DNA of 64,000 nucleotides, taken from NCBI GenBank assembly GCA_036346255.1, contig CM070633.1:10540001-10604000 (forward strand). The letters run 5' to 3'. Below, one piece after another: positions 47,689 to 58,566 of the stretch; the stretch's first letter is position 1; each line of letters starts with the position of its first letter. The position numbers and the translations under genes are program-made. The notes beneath the pieces are model-generated. The model was given only the letters and a program-made list of their open reading frames with translations, ran no database searches and was not told where the DNA came from. Origin of the DNA: Ampelocalamus luodianensis (taxonomy: Eukaryota > Streptophyta > Magnoliopsida > Poales > Poaceae).

Positions 47689-49987
47689 TGTGGAGATCAT
47701 GTGGATATGATCCTAATCTTAGTGTGTTGAACAATTGGCAATAGCGCCGAGGTGTTTGGAGAAACCCTCGTTTTCGGTGAAGTTCATGTGTTGTAAAGCC
47801 AGCGATCCGACCGCCATGGTGGCGGCCGACCGGCCGTGTTTTGGTTGTTTTGCTTGTGAGTGGTGGCGGTCCGACCGCCGTGGTGGCGGTCCGACCGCCA
47901 CAGGATGTTCGACCGCCATCACGAGCGGTCGACCGCCATGAAAGTGGCTTTGATTTTTGAGTGGGCCAAAAATAGAGGGTGTAGGCAAGAGAGGAGGTTC
48001 TCACGCTCTTGGTCTCATAATTTTGGAGCCTCAGCAAAAGTTCTATTGGTTTGAAATTTCCGAGAGGTTGTGGATTTGCCGGAATTTGGCTAAGTCTTGA
48101 TCGACCGCCGACCGCCTTTGGTCGGGCGGTCCGACCGTAGAGGAGCGATCGGACCGCCAAGGGTGGCGGTCGACCGGCCAGACTTGGTTCGCCGTCTGCG
48201 TGGCGCGATGTGTGTTGTTAGGTCAAGTTCATGTTCATTAGTGCATATGTGTTGCATGATGCATGTTTTGGCTAACGTGGGTCAAGTTGTGAAGAACTTG
48301 TTCCCGGTTTCGATTTGCTTGTCTATTGCTGTGCAGGTGGCTTGCAGGTCTATGACGGTCAACGGCGAGGTGGATCGGGACTAAGCTTGGAGAGCTGAGG
48401 TCCAGAACGATCAAGGATGCCGGGTGAGGTCAGAGGACTCAAGCGGGGCGCAGGATGGACAAAGGTGACCGAACGGGCAGTTCGGTGCGACTGGTTGAAT
48501 CAAGAGGCGCGGGGGTTGGTGCAAGTGCCATGGTGGTTTCGGTGGGAGCCGGATGGGAGAGACTTGCCGACATGATGAGAGCCGTTGGATCAACCTACAC
48601 GTGGCGGAGCAAGCGAGTGCTTCGCACAATCTGGACTCGGTCTTCGTAGAAGGACCGAGAAGGGGTATTTTGGTAATTTTACCAAATACCGCCTTGGTTA
48701 CCTTTGCCAACCGCGCGCAAGACGGTGCGTTGGAGAAGCGGATTAGGTCAAGAGGAGATGATGACGGCGCTTTAAAATGCGTGCGTGTGTGACCCGCTTG
48801 TTTTGGGCCTTAACGGAGCCCATTAGGAAACTCTTCTAGAAGGTCTAGGCCTCCACTATAAATAGAGGAGGGAGGTGGCTGCACCTCTTCAACCCTTCAA
48901 TTGGAAACCCTAACTTTGGTTGTTAGGGCTTGGAGAGATTAGTGGGAGGTTAGGGTTCTAGAGAGAGGGATTGATTTGAGTGCTCAAGTGTTGAGCTTTG
49001 TCCTCCTTGATGGAGTGGCTGTAAACATACCATCTATCCAATCCAATCAATCCAAAGAAAGATTTCACAAATTGTATCTATTTGTGTTCATCCTCTCTAT
49101 TTGATGATTTTGGGGCTTTCTTTGATCCGGGAGTTTTACTTGGTTTTTCTTCTTGATCTTGCTTGCTGGGATATGTTGGAACCTATCTAAGGTCATCTTG
49201 ATCATCATCCACCCACGAGCAAGCTTTTGGATCTAAGTTTTGATTTTGCCCGCTTTAGTGAAAGAAAGGGTGATTTTCGGGTTTTGCTCTTGAGAGCTTT
49301 TAGCTTGGTTTCTTCTCTTGATATAGCTTGCTGTGACATGTGGGAACACATCTAGGATCATCTTGATCATCAATCACCCACGAGCAAGTCTCTAGATCAA
49401 GTTTTCGTTTTTGCCCGGTTTTGAACCCTCCTTCGTAAAATGGAAAAGGTCAAAACTTTGATGTGGATCTACTCAATCGTTGCTTGGAATAGGTTCCTAA
49501 TATCCTTAGGAAGGTGTGTTCCAAATTTGGTCAAGTTTGGCCTTGTAGATCAAAAGTTAGACCGTTTTAGTTTCGGTTTTGGTGATTTTCCTGTTCATCG
49601 TGCTAGAGGTCAGACCGCCCACCTGAGAGGTCAGACCGCTAGGCAAATCGGTCAGACCGCCCGTGTGAGAGGTCTGACCGCTAGGCAAAATATTCGACCC
49701 GATTTCTGAGAGGTCAGACCGCCCATGTATTGAGAGGTCAGACCGATTCCAAAGGTCAGACCGATTTCTGAGAGGTCAGACCGCCCGAGACTTGGTGATT
49801 TGAGTTTTTGTAGTTTTTGCCTCGGGGTTTTGATTGGATTTAATACAAGCCTTCCGCTGTGCTTGATTGATTGATCTTCATAGCTTTCATAGCTATTGGA
49901 GTGAGATTCGTATTGAATTCGATCGTTGGTGAAAAAGTTGAGCGTGCTCCTATTCACCCCCCCTCTAGTCGCCTTTCCGGTCCAACA
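47689..49987 (+). repeat. 5' LTR of the gag-only element
   Basis: 2299 bp. Contains GGTC-N-GACC palindrome clusters at about 47800-47945, 48105-48190 and 49605-49795, and a CACTATAAATAGAGG sequence at 48853-48867 that is the likely TATA box for element transcription. Confidence 0.95.
48857..48864 (+). promoter_or_regulatory. LTR TATA box
   Basis: TATAAATA within CCACTATAAATAGAGGAGGG, a textbook plant TATA context. The same sequence occurs in the 3' LTR at about 56773-56780. It defines U3/R of the LTR. Confidence 0.75.
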
Positions 49988-49989
49988 AG

Positions 49990-50001
49990 TGGTATCAGAG
50001 C
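49990..50001 (+). other. primer-binding site (tRNA-iMet)
   Basis: TGGTATCAGAGC, 2 bp after the 5' LTR. It matches the primer-site type used by the other LTR elements in this window. Confidence 0.95.
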
Positions 50002-50039
50002 CAAGTTTGCTCTTTTGTGATCTTAACCGATCTTTGAGC

Positions 50040-52085
50040 ATGGCGATTAGTGTGCCGACTTGTGAGCGTTTCCTTGCATCTTGGCATGATTCTTTTTTCA
50101 TTGATGTGAGTCATGACAAGACGTTTGAAGATGCAATAATGGTGTTGTCGGTTCAGGAGGGATTCTCCTGCGATATTTGTGGCGGTCCCTTTTGTTTTGA
50201 TTGTCCTAGTTTCAGGGATGAGATACGCCTAGAGCCCGAGGAGAAGGAGCCCGGTGGCATATGCGGAGTAGCGATTGAGGATAACCATGTTGGAGAGCTT
50301 TTCGAAGATGATCATGATGATTCTTCCGAGGATGATCCCCTACTTGAGCTAAGCAATGTGAGCAAAGAAAAACTCATTGATGGCTTAGTGTTATATGAAT
50401 ATAAATTGCATGCTCTTCGGAAGAAATTAAAATTGCTAGAAAGAGAAAATGGTGATTTGTCTCATGAGCTCTCCGAATTGAAGACATCCATGTGTGCTTA
50501 TGATTCCTTACTTGTGGACATGGATAATTTGAATAATTCTCTTACATGCCTAAAATCTGAAAATGAATTATTGAAATTAAATGCTTCTATGCCATGTGAT
50601 TCTTGTGTTGCCTTACATAATGAGCTTGATAATGCTAAGTTAGAAATAGGTAATTTTAGATCTATGGCTAGAAATGATTATGATTCTTGTGTAGGCATGC
50701 TTGCTGAATTTGAGAAGTTGAACTTGACTAATACCCTTTACCTTGAGCAATTAGAAAATGCTAGGGTTGAGATTATTGAAATTAAAGCTAGCCCTTGTAG
50801 CATGTGCTTAGAGTATGAAAAATTGCTTAAGAATGGTTTAGTCTCTTGCAAGAATTGTGCTTGTTTAGAAACTGAAATTGATGCTTTGAATTGCATGCTA
50901 AATACAAAAGCATCATTAATTTCTTGCACATCTTGCATTTCTTTGAAGAGCGAGATTGAGTCTTTGCGCGATGATATGAGCGCCAAGTCGTGTGACTCTT
51001 GTATTTGCCTTCACTCCGAGATTGATATTTTTAAGATTTCTCTTGCATCTTTGCATTCGGAGTTGGAGTCCTTTTGTGCTAAAAGTGAGTCACTTGATGT
51101 TGGTTTTTGTACCATCGCTTTAGATAGCTCTTCTTTGGGAGGTTCGACTCTTTCGAACTCTTCTTGTGTTGTCCAACGGATTTCTAAAGACAAAGGTGTT
51201 TCTTCTTCAAATGATACTACATCTTCAAAAGAGAAGTATCATTGCACCTTTTGTAAGAAAGATGGACACACTTTCGAGTTTTGCTTTCGCCGTTTGAAAT
51301 ATGAGCGTCGAGTGCGTCGTCGTACCTCTAGGAACACACATAGTCTTTATCGTGGCATGTGTGAGTCTAGTGCCGATACGAGGACGAGTCTTGATGTTAG
51401 TTCTTCCAGGACTTCTTCTTTGAGCCTTAATGGTGCCTTGTCCTCTCGGACTGTGTCTCCTAGTAGACCTTTACACTATTGCTCATTTTGTGGGAAGAAT
51501 GGACATCATGTGGATTTTTGTTTCCGGCGTGCAAAACATTTGCGTCGAGCTCATGCTTCTAAGTCTCCTAGTGGGCATAGTCTTTCTCATGACATGCACA
51601 CTATAGAGCCTAGCACGAAGACTCGATTTGTTGATGGCTTCTTTGACACCATTTCTAGTGGTGTTGGACAGCATCGTGGACTTGGTTTTCATGGTTATGG
51701 TTTTGTCCCACGAGCTGCCACGAGGCAGGATTTTCGCCGTTTTCCAAGAGGTGGACCTCGTTTTGTTCATCGAGGTACACACCCACGGCGAGGATGTGTG
51801 AGTTGCTTTAGTGCTTTTGTTGGTTCTCATCATGGTGCTTTCAAGCAAGGCCATCGCCGCTTTTCTAGAGATGGATCTCGTTTTCCTCATCGAGTTGTCC
51901 ACTCGCGGCATGCCTTCAAGGATGATATTGGATCTTCTTGCATGGACCATCATTCGCATCATTCTAACTCTCATAATGGTTTGACTGCCTCTAGTGGTGG
52001 TGTGTCCAAGGTTTGGGTTCCCAAGTATTTGCTCTCTAACCCTTCGGGATCCAAGACTTGGACACCTTGCCTTTCTCATGTGTAG
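50040..52085 (+). CDS. gag-like protein with zinc-binding modules, 681 aa
   Basis: Nucleocapsid/capsid-like protein of a non-autonomous LTR element, presumed to package element RNA. The ATG at 50040 is the first after the primer site; the open frame extends back into the LTR, but the earlier part overlaps the LTR end. From the N-terminus: a CX2CX4CX2C module (C44, C47, C52, C55), an acidic stretch (DDHDDSSEDD, about 100-110), a long heptad-like helical region (about 120-330) with CxxC pairs at 186/189, 253/256, 270/273, 296/299 and 318/321, then a Ser-rich linker and two CX2CX4HX4C knuckles (402-415 and 481-494), and a basic His/Arg/Gly-rich tail. No protease or pol motif follows. The intact frame suggests selection or recent insertion. 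The N-terminal half is not a family I can name. Confidence 0.85.
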   Translation: MAISVPTCERFLASWHDSFFIDVSHDKTFEDAIMVLSVQEGFSCDICGGPFCFDCPSFRDEIRLEPEEKEPGGICGVAIEDNHVGELFEDDHDDSSEDDPLLELSNVSKEKLIDGLVLYEYKLHALRKKLKLLERENGDLSHELSELKTSMCAYDSLLVDMDNLNNSLTCLKSENELLKLNASMPCDSCVALHNELDNAKLEIGNFRSMARNDYDSCVGMLAEFEKLNLTNTLYLEQLENARVEIIEIKASPCSMCLEYEKLLKNGLVSCKNCACLETEIDALNCMLNTKASLISCTSCISLKSEIESLRDDMSAKSCDSCICLHSEIDIFKISLASLHSELESFCAKSESLDVGFCTIALDSSSLGGSTLSNSSCVVQRISKDKGVSSSNDTTSSKEKYHCTFCKKDGHTFEFCFRRLKYERRVRRRTSRNTHSLYRGMCESSADTRTSLDVSSSRTSSLSLNGALSSRTVSPSRPLHYCSFCGKNGHHVDFCFRRAKHLRRAHASKSPSGHSLSHDMHTIEPSTKTRFVDGFFDTISSGVGQHRGLGFHGYGFVPRAATRQDFRRFPRGGPRFVHRGTHPRRGCVSCFSAFVGSHHGAFKQGHRRFSRDGSRFPHRVVHSRHAFKDDIGSSCMDHHSHHSNSHNGLTASSGGVSKVWVPKYLLSNPSGSKTWTPCLSHV

Positions 52086-55000
52086 GTACCGAGAACACTG
52101 GTTGGAGAACATGGACTTAAGGCGTTCTGGTCTTTTTGCTTCTTCACATGATCGGGACACTTGATGATTCTCCACCCCAATAATGGTCTCCAAGAGGCAT
52201 GTGCTTTCATGATCGGCGTCTACACTTGTTTGGTGAGCTATCTTATATCTTCATGCTTTTACTTTCATGATTATTCCTTATTGGCATGTTGTGCTTGCTT
52301 TGTGCTCACCTATACCATATTGGCATGTGTTATTCTTTTGATATCTTTTATCATGCCTTTGCTAGTACCTTGCTTATGTATCTATGAACTAGATTGTTAT
52401 TCATTATTTCCATGGGTATATAAGTTTGGTTTTGTCAACATGAGCTTGTGCTGTTTTGTACCTTTGTTATATTGCTCTTGTTGATTCTTGCTTATATATC
52501 CATGTAATATATTGTTGTTCATTATTTTCATGGTTGTATGAGCATGATTTTGTCATCACGAGCTTGTGCTGTCTTGTACCTTTATTATATTGCTCATGAT
52601 TGATTCTTGCTTATGTATCCATGTATTAGACTGTTGTTCTTTATTTCCATGGATGTATAAGCTTGGATTTGTCTTCACGAGCCTGTGTTGTTTTGTACAT
52701 GATTAATCTTGCTCGTGTTGATTTTTGCTATATGTATCCACATTCTTACTTGATTCCATGTTAACATACCTTGATCATGATTTGTTCTCTAACATGCTTT
52801 ATGTTTACATGGTTTTTGTTGTGCTTTAATGTTAATTGTGGATGCATGAGCTTTGCCATAGCTTTCACTAGCATGCTTTACCTTTGACTGTATATTTGAT
52901 GTGTGATATGCTATGTGCTTGTTTGCTTGCTCCTATGCCTTATTGTGGATTAAGGATAGTTTTAGCTTTATCATATCTTGGATAGCATGTGCTGCAATTG
53001 ATTTGTCTATCTTCATGCTCATGTTCTGAATTATTGATTATATGCTTTTATGAGCTTTAGATCATTTGCTGCTATCCTTGTTAGTCGCGTGTCTTGCATC
53101 GTTTTCCTTAGATAATGTTTCACTAACCCAGCACTCAAGGCATAGACTCTTCTTTGTCTCTGTGGTGTAGCCTTTTCAGTTGAGAAGAAGAACATGTGGT
53201 CCAACAAGTGGTCAAAGACTCCAGCTGTTGGTTCTTCTTCATTTTTGCATTCAATGCTGGCTATCACTTCTAGGAGACAAAGGATTTTTGAGATGAGAAT
53301 GATGGGTGAGCGCAACTACTTTTTGGAGCTTCAAGGAATGGATCTTCATCCATCATGACTATATCTCACTGCCAAGCAGTGTGACTCAGGTTCGAGCTTC
53401 TCTACCTTACTTTTATGTATGGTATCCCTAGTCTACCTTGCATAGCATTTGGGCTTGTTGAGTTTAGGGTAGATAGGAGGCTCTGTTCTAGCACGTGTCC
53501 TTTCTAGGCACTCTTCTTATCCCATGTTTTTCTAGGATGCACTCTTCTCACAGCCTAGGTTGAGCTTGTTTCCCAATCACTAGTCCTTAGCGGTTTTGAG
53601 TTGCACTGTAGGTCTTTTAGTGTTGGTGTTTCGCTCCTATCTTTTCGAGTTGCTTTCCTAGAGATCGTGTGGTGTTTGAAGTCTTTGTGCTATCTTGTGG
53701 AGTTTTGGCACTTTTGGCATATCTCCTCAAAGCTTTTTGACCAAACAAGGTTTGCCACCTTGAGAAGCAAGTTAGGGATAATTTATCCCTATGGGTTGGT
53801 TTGAGGGGGAGTTGGTTCTTTTCTGAACCTTCCTTGTTCATCTGAACTTTCCTTGTTCATGTGAACGTTTTGTGGATCTTTTCTGATACCTTCTTCAAGT
53901 GGTATTTTCTTGGATCCTTTTCGGTCTTTTAGGCTTTTACTCTTTCGTGCATCTCATTGTATCATATTGCATTCATATGAAAAATCCAAAAGATGCATTG
54001 TATTATAAGCTTTATCGTCATCTTTTAATTTGATGAAGCTTTGCTTATTACCCTCTTGAGCTTTAGTATTTCAATTCCTGCTCAAAGATCGTGTCTAGTT
54101 CTTTGACTTGCTAGAATTATCATGCTTTCACATGTGCAGCAATGTCTTTGCTAAATGAGCTAGAACTATTAAACAACTTGAACTAAAAATTGTAATTTGT
54201 GGATCTTTTAGCTAGTTGCACAATTAGTGATCCTTTTGTGACATTGGCCCTGTCAAAATTGCTTTGTTAGCTCTGGAATCTAGAATTGATCATCTGTGAG
54301 CTTTTAGTTCTTTTAAAAGAATCTAAAACAGCCCTTGTGCAAAATGAAAAATGATCTCTTTTGTGCGAAAGAACTGATCTCACCAATTCTTTCTCATGAG
54401 ACTGCTTGCCATTGTACTAGGCATGAACTCAGGGGGAGTTTTGGATGACCTAGACCACTCTTTTAAGCTTTTGTTGCTTGGGATGGTCGCGGCAAGGCTT
54501 GAGATCTAGCACATGGCTAAGAAAACAAATTGTGAAAATTGGTTGAAGCTTGGGAAGAGTTTGTGGATGGCTAGTCCAGGATCTTCTTCACCAAGATAGA
54601 CCTTTACTCAACTTCAATATTTATTGAAAATGAAATCTGTTGAGAAATTTGAGCTTTCGAGACAATTTGAGCTAAATGATTCATTTCAGGACTTTTTGTC
54701 TCTAAGATGGTCTTTGCTAGCTTCTGGATCTCACAATGACATTCTGACATGGCCATTATCACTTTAGGATACCTGTTGTTGAACTTGCTAATTTTGAAGC
54801 ATTGCTTAACTTAATCCAACAACATGTGGTATTTTGAGCTCACTAGCTTAGCTTTGCTATACATGTCTTAATATGATCTTGCTAGCTTTGTCAGGCTTAT
54901 TGTATCTTGAGTAATGGTAGAAATGCTAGCCTGTTCAATTGAGTAATCCCCAAAGCTTCTTTTTACTAAAAATTGAAAAATCAAAACAAAAATGAAGCCA

Positions 55001-55597
55001 CCCCATTGCACTTCATGCATGCTCTTTCTTTTGCTTCTTCCGTATTGTTGCACTTGTTATCTCTGGATGAGAGGAAGTTATGATTCCTTGATGAATCCAT
55101 TGTCAAAGGGGGAGAAGTTTTGGCAAAAATGTGAAAAAGAGCTTTCAGGATAAGGGGGAGAAGTTCAGGATGTTATGGGAGAAGTTTTGTAAAGGGAGAA
55201 GAAATGGCTTCTCATTGCCAAAGGGGAGCTTTAGCTTTTCTCTTGTAAAATGATGATCATAGTGAGGGGAGTTTTGAAATTGCATTCTTTTGATCTTAGT
55301 GTCTTTTATGAACTTGAATTGCAATTCTTGAAGACTCACAATGATCAAAGGTCAAATCGAACAATTGTTCTTTCATATGGACCTTAAGTGAGATTTTTGT
55401 CAATTCTCTGGAATTTGAAGCTTTCATGCTTTCTTTTGCCTTATCTCACTTGCCTATGCTATTTAGAAGCCAGCTTGGTCTTTTCCATTGCTTTCTCTTG
55501 CATTTGGACCAAGTTGTGCCTTTGCGCGAAAACGTCGGGTATTTTCATTTTCAAACCTCTAATTTGCATTTTTGAGAAGATTGCCAATGTGTTCATC
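52086..55597 (+). other. non-coding 3' interior of the gag-only element
   Basis: 3.5 kb with no frame over about 95 codons and no pol motifs in any frame. Unusually T-rich on the plus strand. Contains a 119-bp tandem repeat (52373-52741) and several purine tracts of the GGGGGAG type (for example near 53808, 54431, 55108 and 55155), as if the 3' end had been repeatedly copied or had replaced pol. It may supply length or packaging signals only. Confidence 0.7.
52373..52741 (+). repeat. 119-bp tandem repeat, about three copies
   Basis: CTTATGTATC or close variants recur at 52373, 52491, 52610 and 52729, each followed by CATGNNNTNGATTGTTNTTC-like sequence. Units are about 80-85% alike. Confidence 0.85.
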
Positions 55598-55608
55598 AAG
55601 GGGGAGAT
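55598..55608 (+). other. polypurine tract
   Basis: AAGGGGGAGAT immediately before the 3' LTR. This is the sequence most often seen before the 3' LTR of plant Copia elements. Confidence 0.9.
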
Positions 55609-57890
55609 TGTGGAGATCATGTGGATATGATCCTAATCTTAGTGTGTTGAACAATTGGCAATAGCGCCGAGGTGTTTGGAGAAACCCTCGTTTTCGGTGA
55701 AGTTCATGTGCTGTCAGGCTTCAGGCGGTCTGACCGGCCATGGTGGCGGTCAGACCGGCCGTGCCTTTGGTTGTTTTGCTTGTGAGTGGCTGGCGGTCCG
55801 ACCGCCGTGGTGGCGTCCGACCGCCGATGTGGCGGTTCGACCGCCACTCTGCCGTGGCGGTCGACCGCCATGAAAGTGGCTTTGGATTTTTGAGTGGGCC
55901 AAAAATAGAGGTGTAGGCAAGAGAGGAGGTTCTCCGCTCTTGGTCTCATAATTTTGGAGCCTCCAGCAAAAGTTCTATTGGTTTGAAATTTCCAGAGGTT
56001 GCGGATTTGCCGAATTTGGCTAAGTCTTGATCGACCGTCGACCGCCTTTGGTGGCGGTCCGGCCGTGAGGAAGCGATCGGACCGCCAAGGGTGGCGGTCG
56101 ACCGGTTGTGACTTGGTTCGTCGTCCTGCGTGGCGGCGATGTGTGTTGTTAGGTCAAGTTCATGTTCATTAGTGCATATGTGTTGCATGATGCATGTTTT
56201 GGCTAACGTGGGTCAAGTTGTGAAGAACTTGTTCCGTTTCGATTTGCTTGTCTATTGTCGTGCGTGGCTTGCGTGTCTATGACGGTCAACGGCGAGGTGG
56301 ATCGGGACTAAGCTTGGAGAGCTGAGGTCCAGAACGATCAAGGATGCCGGGTGAGGTCAGAGGACTCAAGCGGGCGCAGGATGGACAAAGGTGACCGAAC
56401 AGGCGATTCGGCGCGATCGTTGAATCAAGAGCGCGGGGTTGGTGCAAGTGCCATGGTGGTTTCGGTGGGAGCCGGATGGGAGAGACTTGCCGACATGATG
56501 AGAGCCGTTGGATCAACCTACACGTGGCGAGCAAGCGAGTGCCGCTGTCTGGACTCGGTCTTCGAGAAGGACCGAGAAGGGGTATTTGGTAATTTTACCA
56601 AATACCGCTTTGTTACCTTTGCCAACCGCGCGCAAGACGGTGCGTTGGAGAAGCGGATTAGGTCAAGAGGAGATGATGACGGCGCTTTAAAATGCGTGCG
56701 TGTGTGACCCGTTTGTTTTGGGCCTTAACGGGAGCCCATTAGGGAAACTCTTCTAGAAGGTCTAGGCCTCCACTATAAATAGAGGAGGGAGGTGGCTGCA
56801 CCTCTTCAACCCTTCAATTGGAAACCCTAACTTTGGTTGTTAGGGCTTGGAGAGATTAGTGGGAGGTTAGGGTTCTAGAGAGAGGGATTGATTTGAGTGC
56901 TCAAGTGTTGAGCTTTGTCCTCCTTGATGGAGTGGCTGTAAACATACCATCTATCCAATCCAATCAATCCAAAGAAAGATTTCACAAATTGTATCTATTT
57001 GTGTTCATCCTCTCTATTTGATGATTTTGGGGCTTTCTTTGATCCGGGAGTTTTTACTTGGTTTTTCTTCTTGATCTTGCTTGCTGGGATATGTTGGAAC
57101 CTATCTAAGGTCATCTTGATCATCATCCACCCACGAGCAAGCTTTTGGATCTAAGTTTTGATTTTGCCCGGTTTTAGTGAAAGAAAGGGTGATTTTCGGG
57201 GGTTTTGCTCTTGAGAGCTTTTAGCTTGGTTTCTTCTCTTGATATAGCTTGCTGTGACATGTGGGAACACATCTAGGATCATCTTGATCATCAATCACCC
57301 ACGAGCAAGTCTCTAGATCAAGTTTTCGTTTTTGCCCGGTTTTGAACCCTCCTTCGGTAAAATGGAAAAAGGTCAAAACTTTGATGTGGATCTACTCAAT
57401 CGTTGCTTGGAATAGGTTCCTAATATCCTTAGGAAGGTGTGTTCCAAATTTGGTCAAGTTTGGCCTTGTAGATCAAAAAGTTAGACCGCTTTTAGTTTCG
57501 GTTTTGGCTGATTTTCCTGTTCATCGTGCTAGAGGTCGACCGCCCACCGAGAGGTCGATCGCTAGGCAAATCGGTCGACCGCCCGTGAGAGGTCGACCGC
57601 TAGGCAAAATATTCGACCCGATTTCGAGAGGTCGACCGCCCATGTATTGAGAGTCGTCAAAGGTCGACCGATTCGAGAGGTCGACCGCCCGAGACTTGGT
57701 GATTTGAGTTTTGTAGTTTTTGCCTCGGGGTTTTGATTGGATTTAATACAAGCCTTCCGCTGTGCTTGATTGATTGATCTTCATAGCTTTCATAGCTATT
57801 GGAGTGAGATTCGTATTGAATTCGATCGTTGGTGAAAAAGTTGAGCGTGCTCCTATTCACCCCCCCTCTAGTCGCCTTTCCGGTCCAACA
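55609..57890 (+). repeat. 3' LTR of the gag-only element
   Basis: 2282 bp, collinear with 47689-49987. Long blocks (for example 56720-57330) are nearly identical, whereas differences cluster in GC-rich palindrome arrays as 1-2 bp deletions at CTG and CAG. Followed by the TSD copy CTTGA at 57891-57895. Confidence 0.95.
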
Positions 57891-58039
57891 CTTGACATCT
57901 CCAAGCCCAACGTATTGATCTTCTCTAGCACTCTTCTCCCTCCTTTCTCTCTGTTGTGCAAAATTAGTTGGAGTGGGAGTGTTGGCTATGGTGGTGGAGT
58001 GTACCCCGCTTTTATAAGCGACTAGGGTGTAGTGTTGAA

Positions 58040-58460
58040 GGGGTAAATCATGGTGAATGGCAAGATATGGTCATTTTGGTCTGAAAAGGTGACGTGACAG
58101 GGTGTGGTTATTTCGATCGGAAAAGGTGGCGTGGCAAGGTATGGTCATTTTGGTCTGAAAAGGTGGGATGACCGGTGAGTGATGTCTACTTACTGAGAAA
58201 AAGATGGTTCGGGTTGTCCTTTTGGTCCAAAAAGGTGGCATGGCAGGGTGTGGTCAATTCGATCTAAAAAGGTGACATGGCAGAGTGTGATCAATTCGAT
58301 CTAAAAAGGTTGGATGGCTAGTGAGTGATGTCTACTCACTGAGAAAAGCTGATCTTGGTTGTCATTTCGCTATAAAAATATGGCATGGCAAGGTGTCATC
58401 CATTCGGTCTGAAAGGTGGTGTGGCAGGGTTTGGTCAATTCGGTCTGAAAATGTGCTTAA
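58040..58460. repeat. diverged minisatellite, ~38-bp unit
   Basis: Units of the form AAAAGGTGGCATGGCAGGGT plus GTGGTCAATTCGATCTG recur about nine times. A longer motif with GAGTGATGTCTACTNACTGAG occurs twice, about 140 bp apart, pointing to a higher-order unit. Confidence 0.85.
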
Positions 58461-58566
58461 TGTTGTAACAAAGGCGGGGTGTAATGTGAATTGAACATGG
58501 GTTAATGACTTAGTTTCATTTTTGTATTGTAATGTGAATTGAACATGACTTGATAACTTAGTTTCA

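Larger units (their letters stand above)
47689..57890 (+). mobile_element. gag-only LTR retrotransposon, 10.2 kb, probably Copia-type
   Basis: LTRs 47689-49987 and 55609-57890 (2.3 kb) begin TGTGGAGATCATG and end GGTCCAACA. They are flanked by a perfect 5-bp duplication CTTGA (47684-47688 and 57891-57895). A tRNA-iMet primer site and a purine tract are in place. The 5.6 kb interior encodes one long open frame (681 codons) with nucleocapsid-type zinc knuckles and then 3.5 kb without coding. No protease, integrase or reverse transcriptase is present, so it must rely on enzymes from an autonomous relative. The AAGGGGGAGAT tract and LTR ends look Copia-like; a gypsy origin is not excluded. It is inserted in the GRF pseudogene. 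Confidence 0.93.

Noticed and set aside
49926..50039. Upstream extension of the gag-like frame
   Set aside because: The first 38 codons lie in the LTR end and primer site, upstream of the normal start of element coding; the ATG at 50040 is preferred.
51483..52193. 236-codon minus-strand open frame
   Set aside because: Antisense shadow of the gag-like gene; Met/Arg/Ser-rich with no domain.
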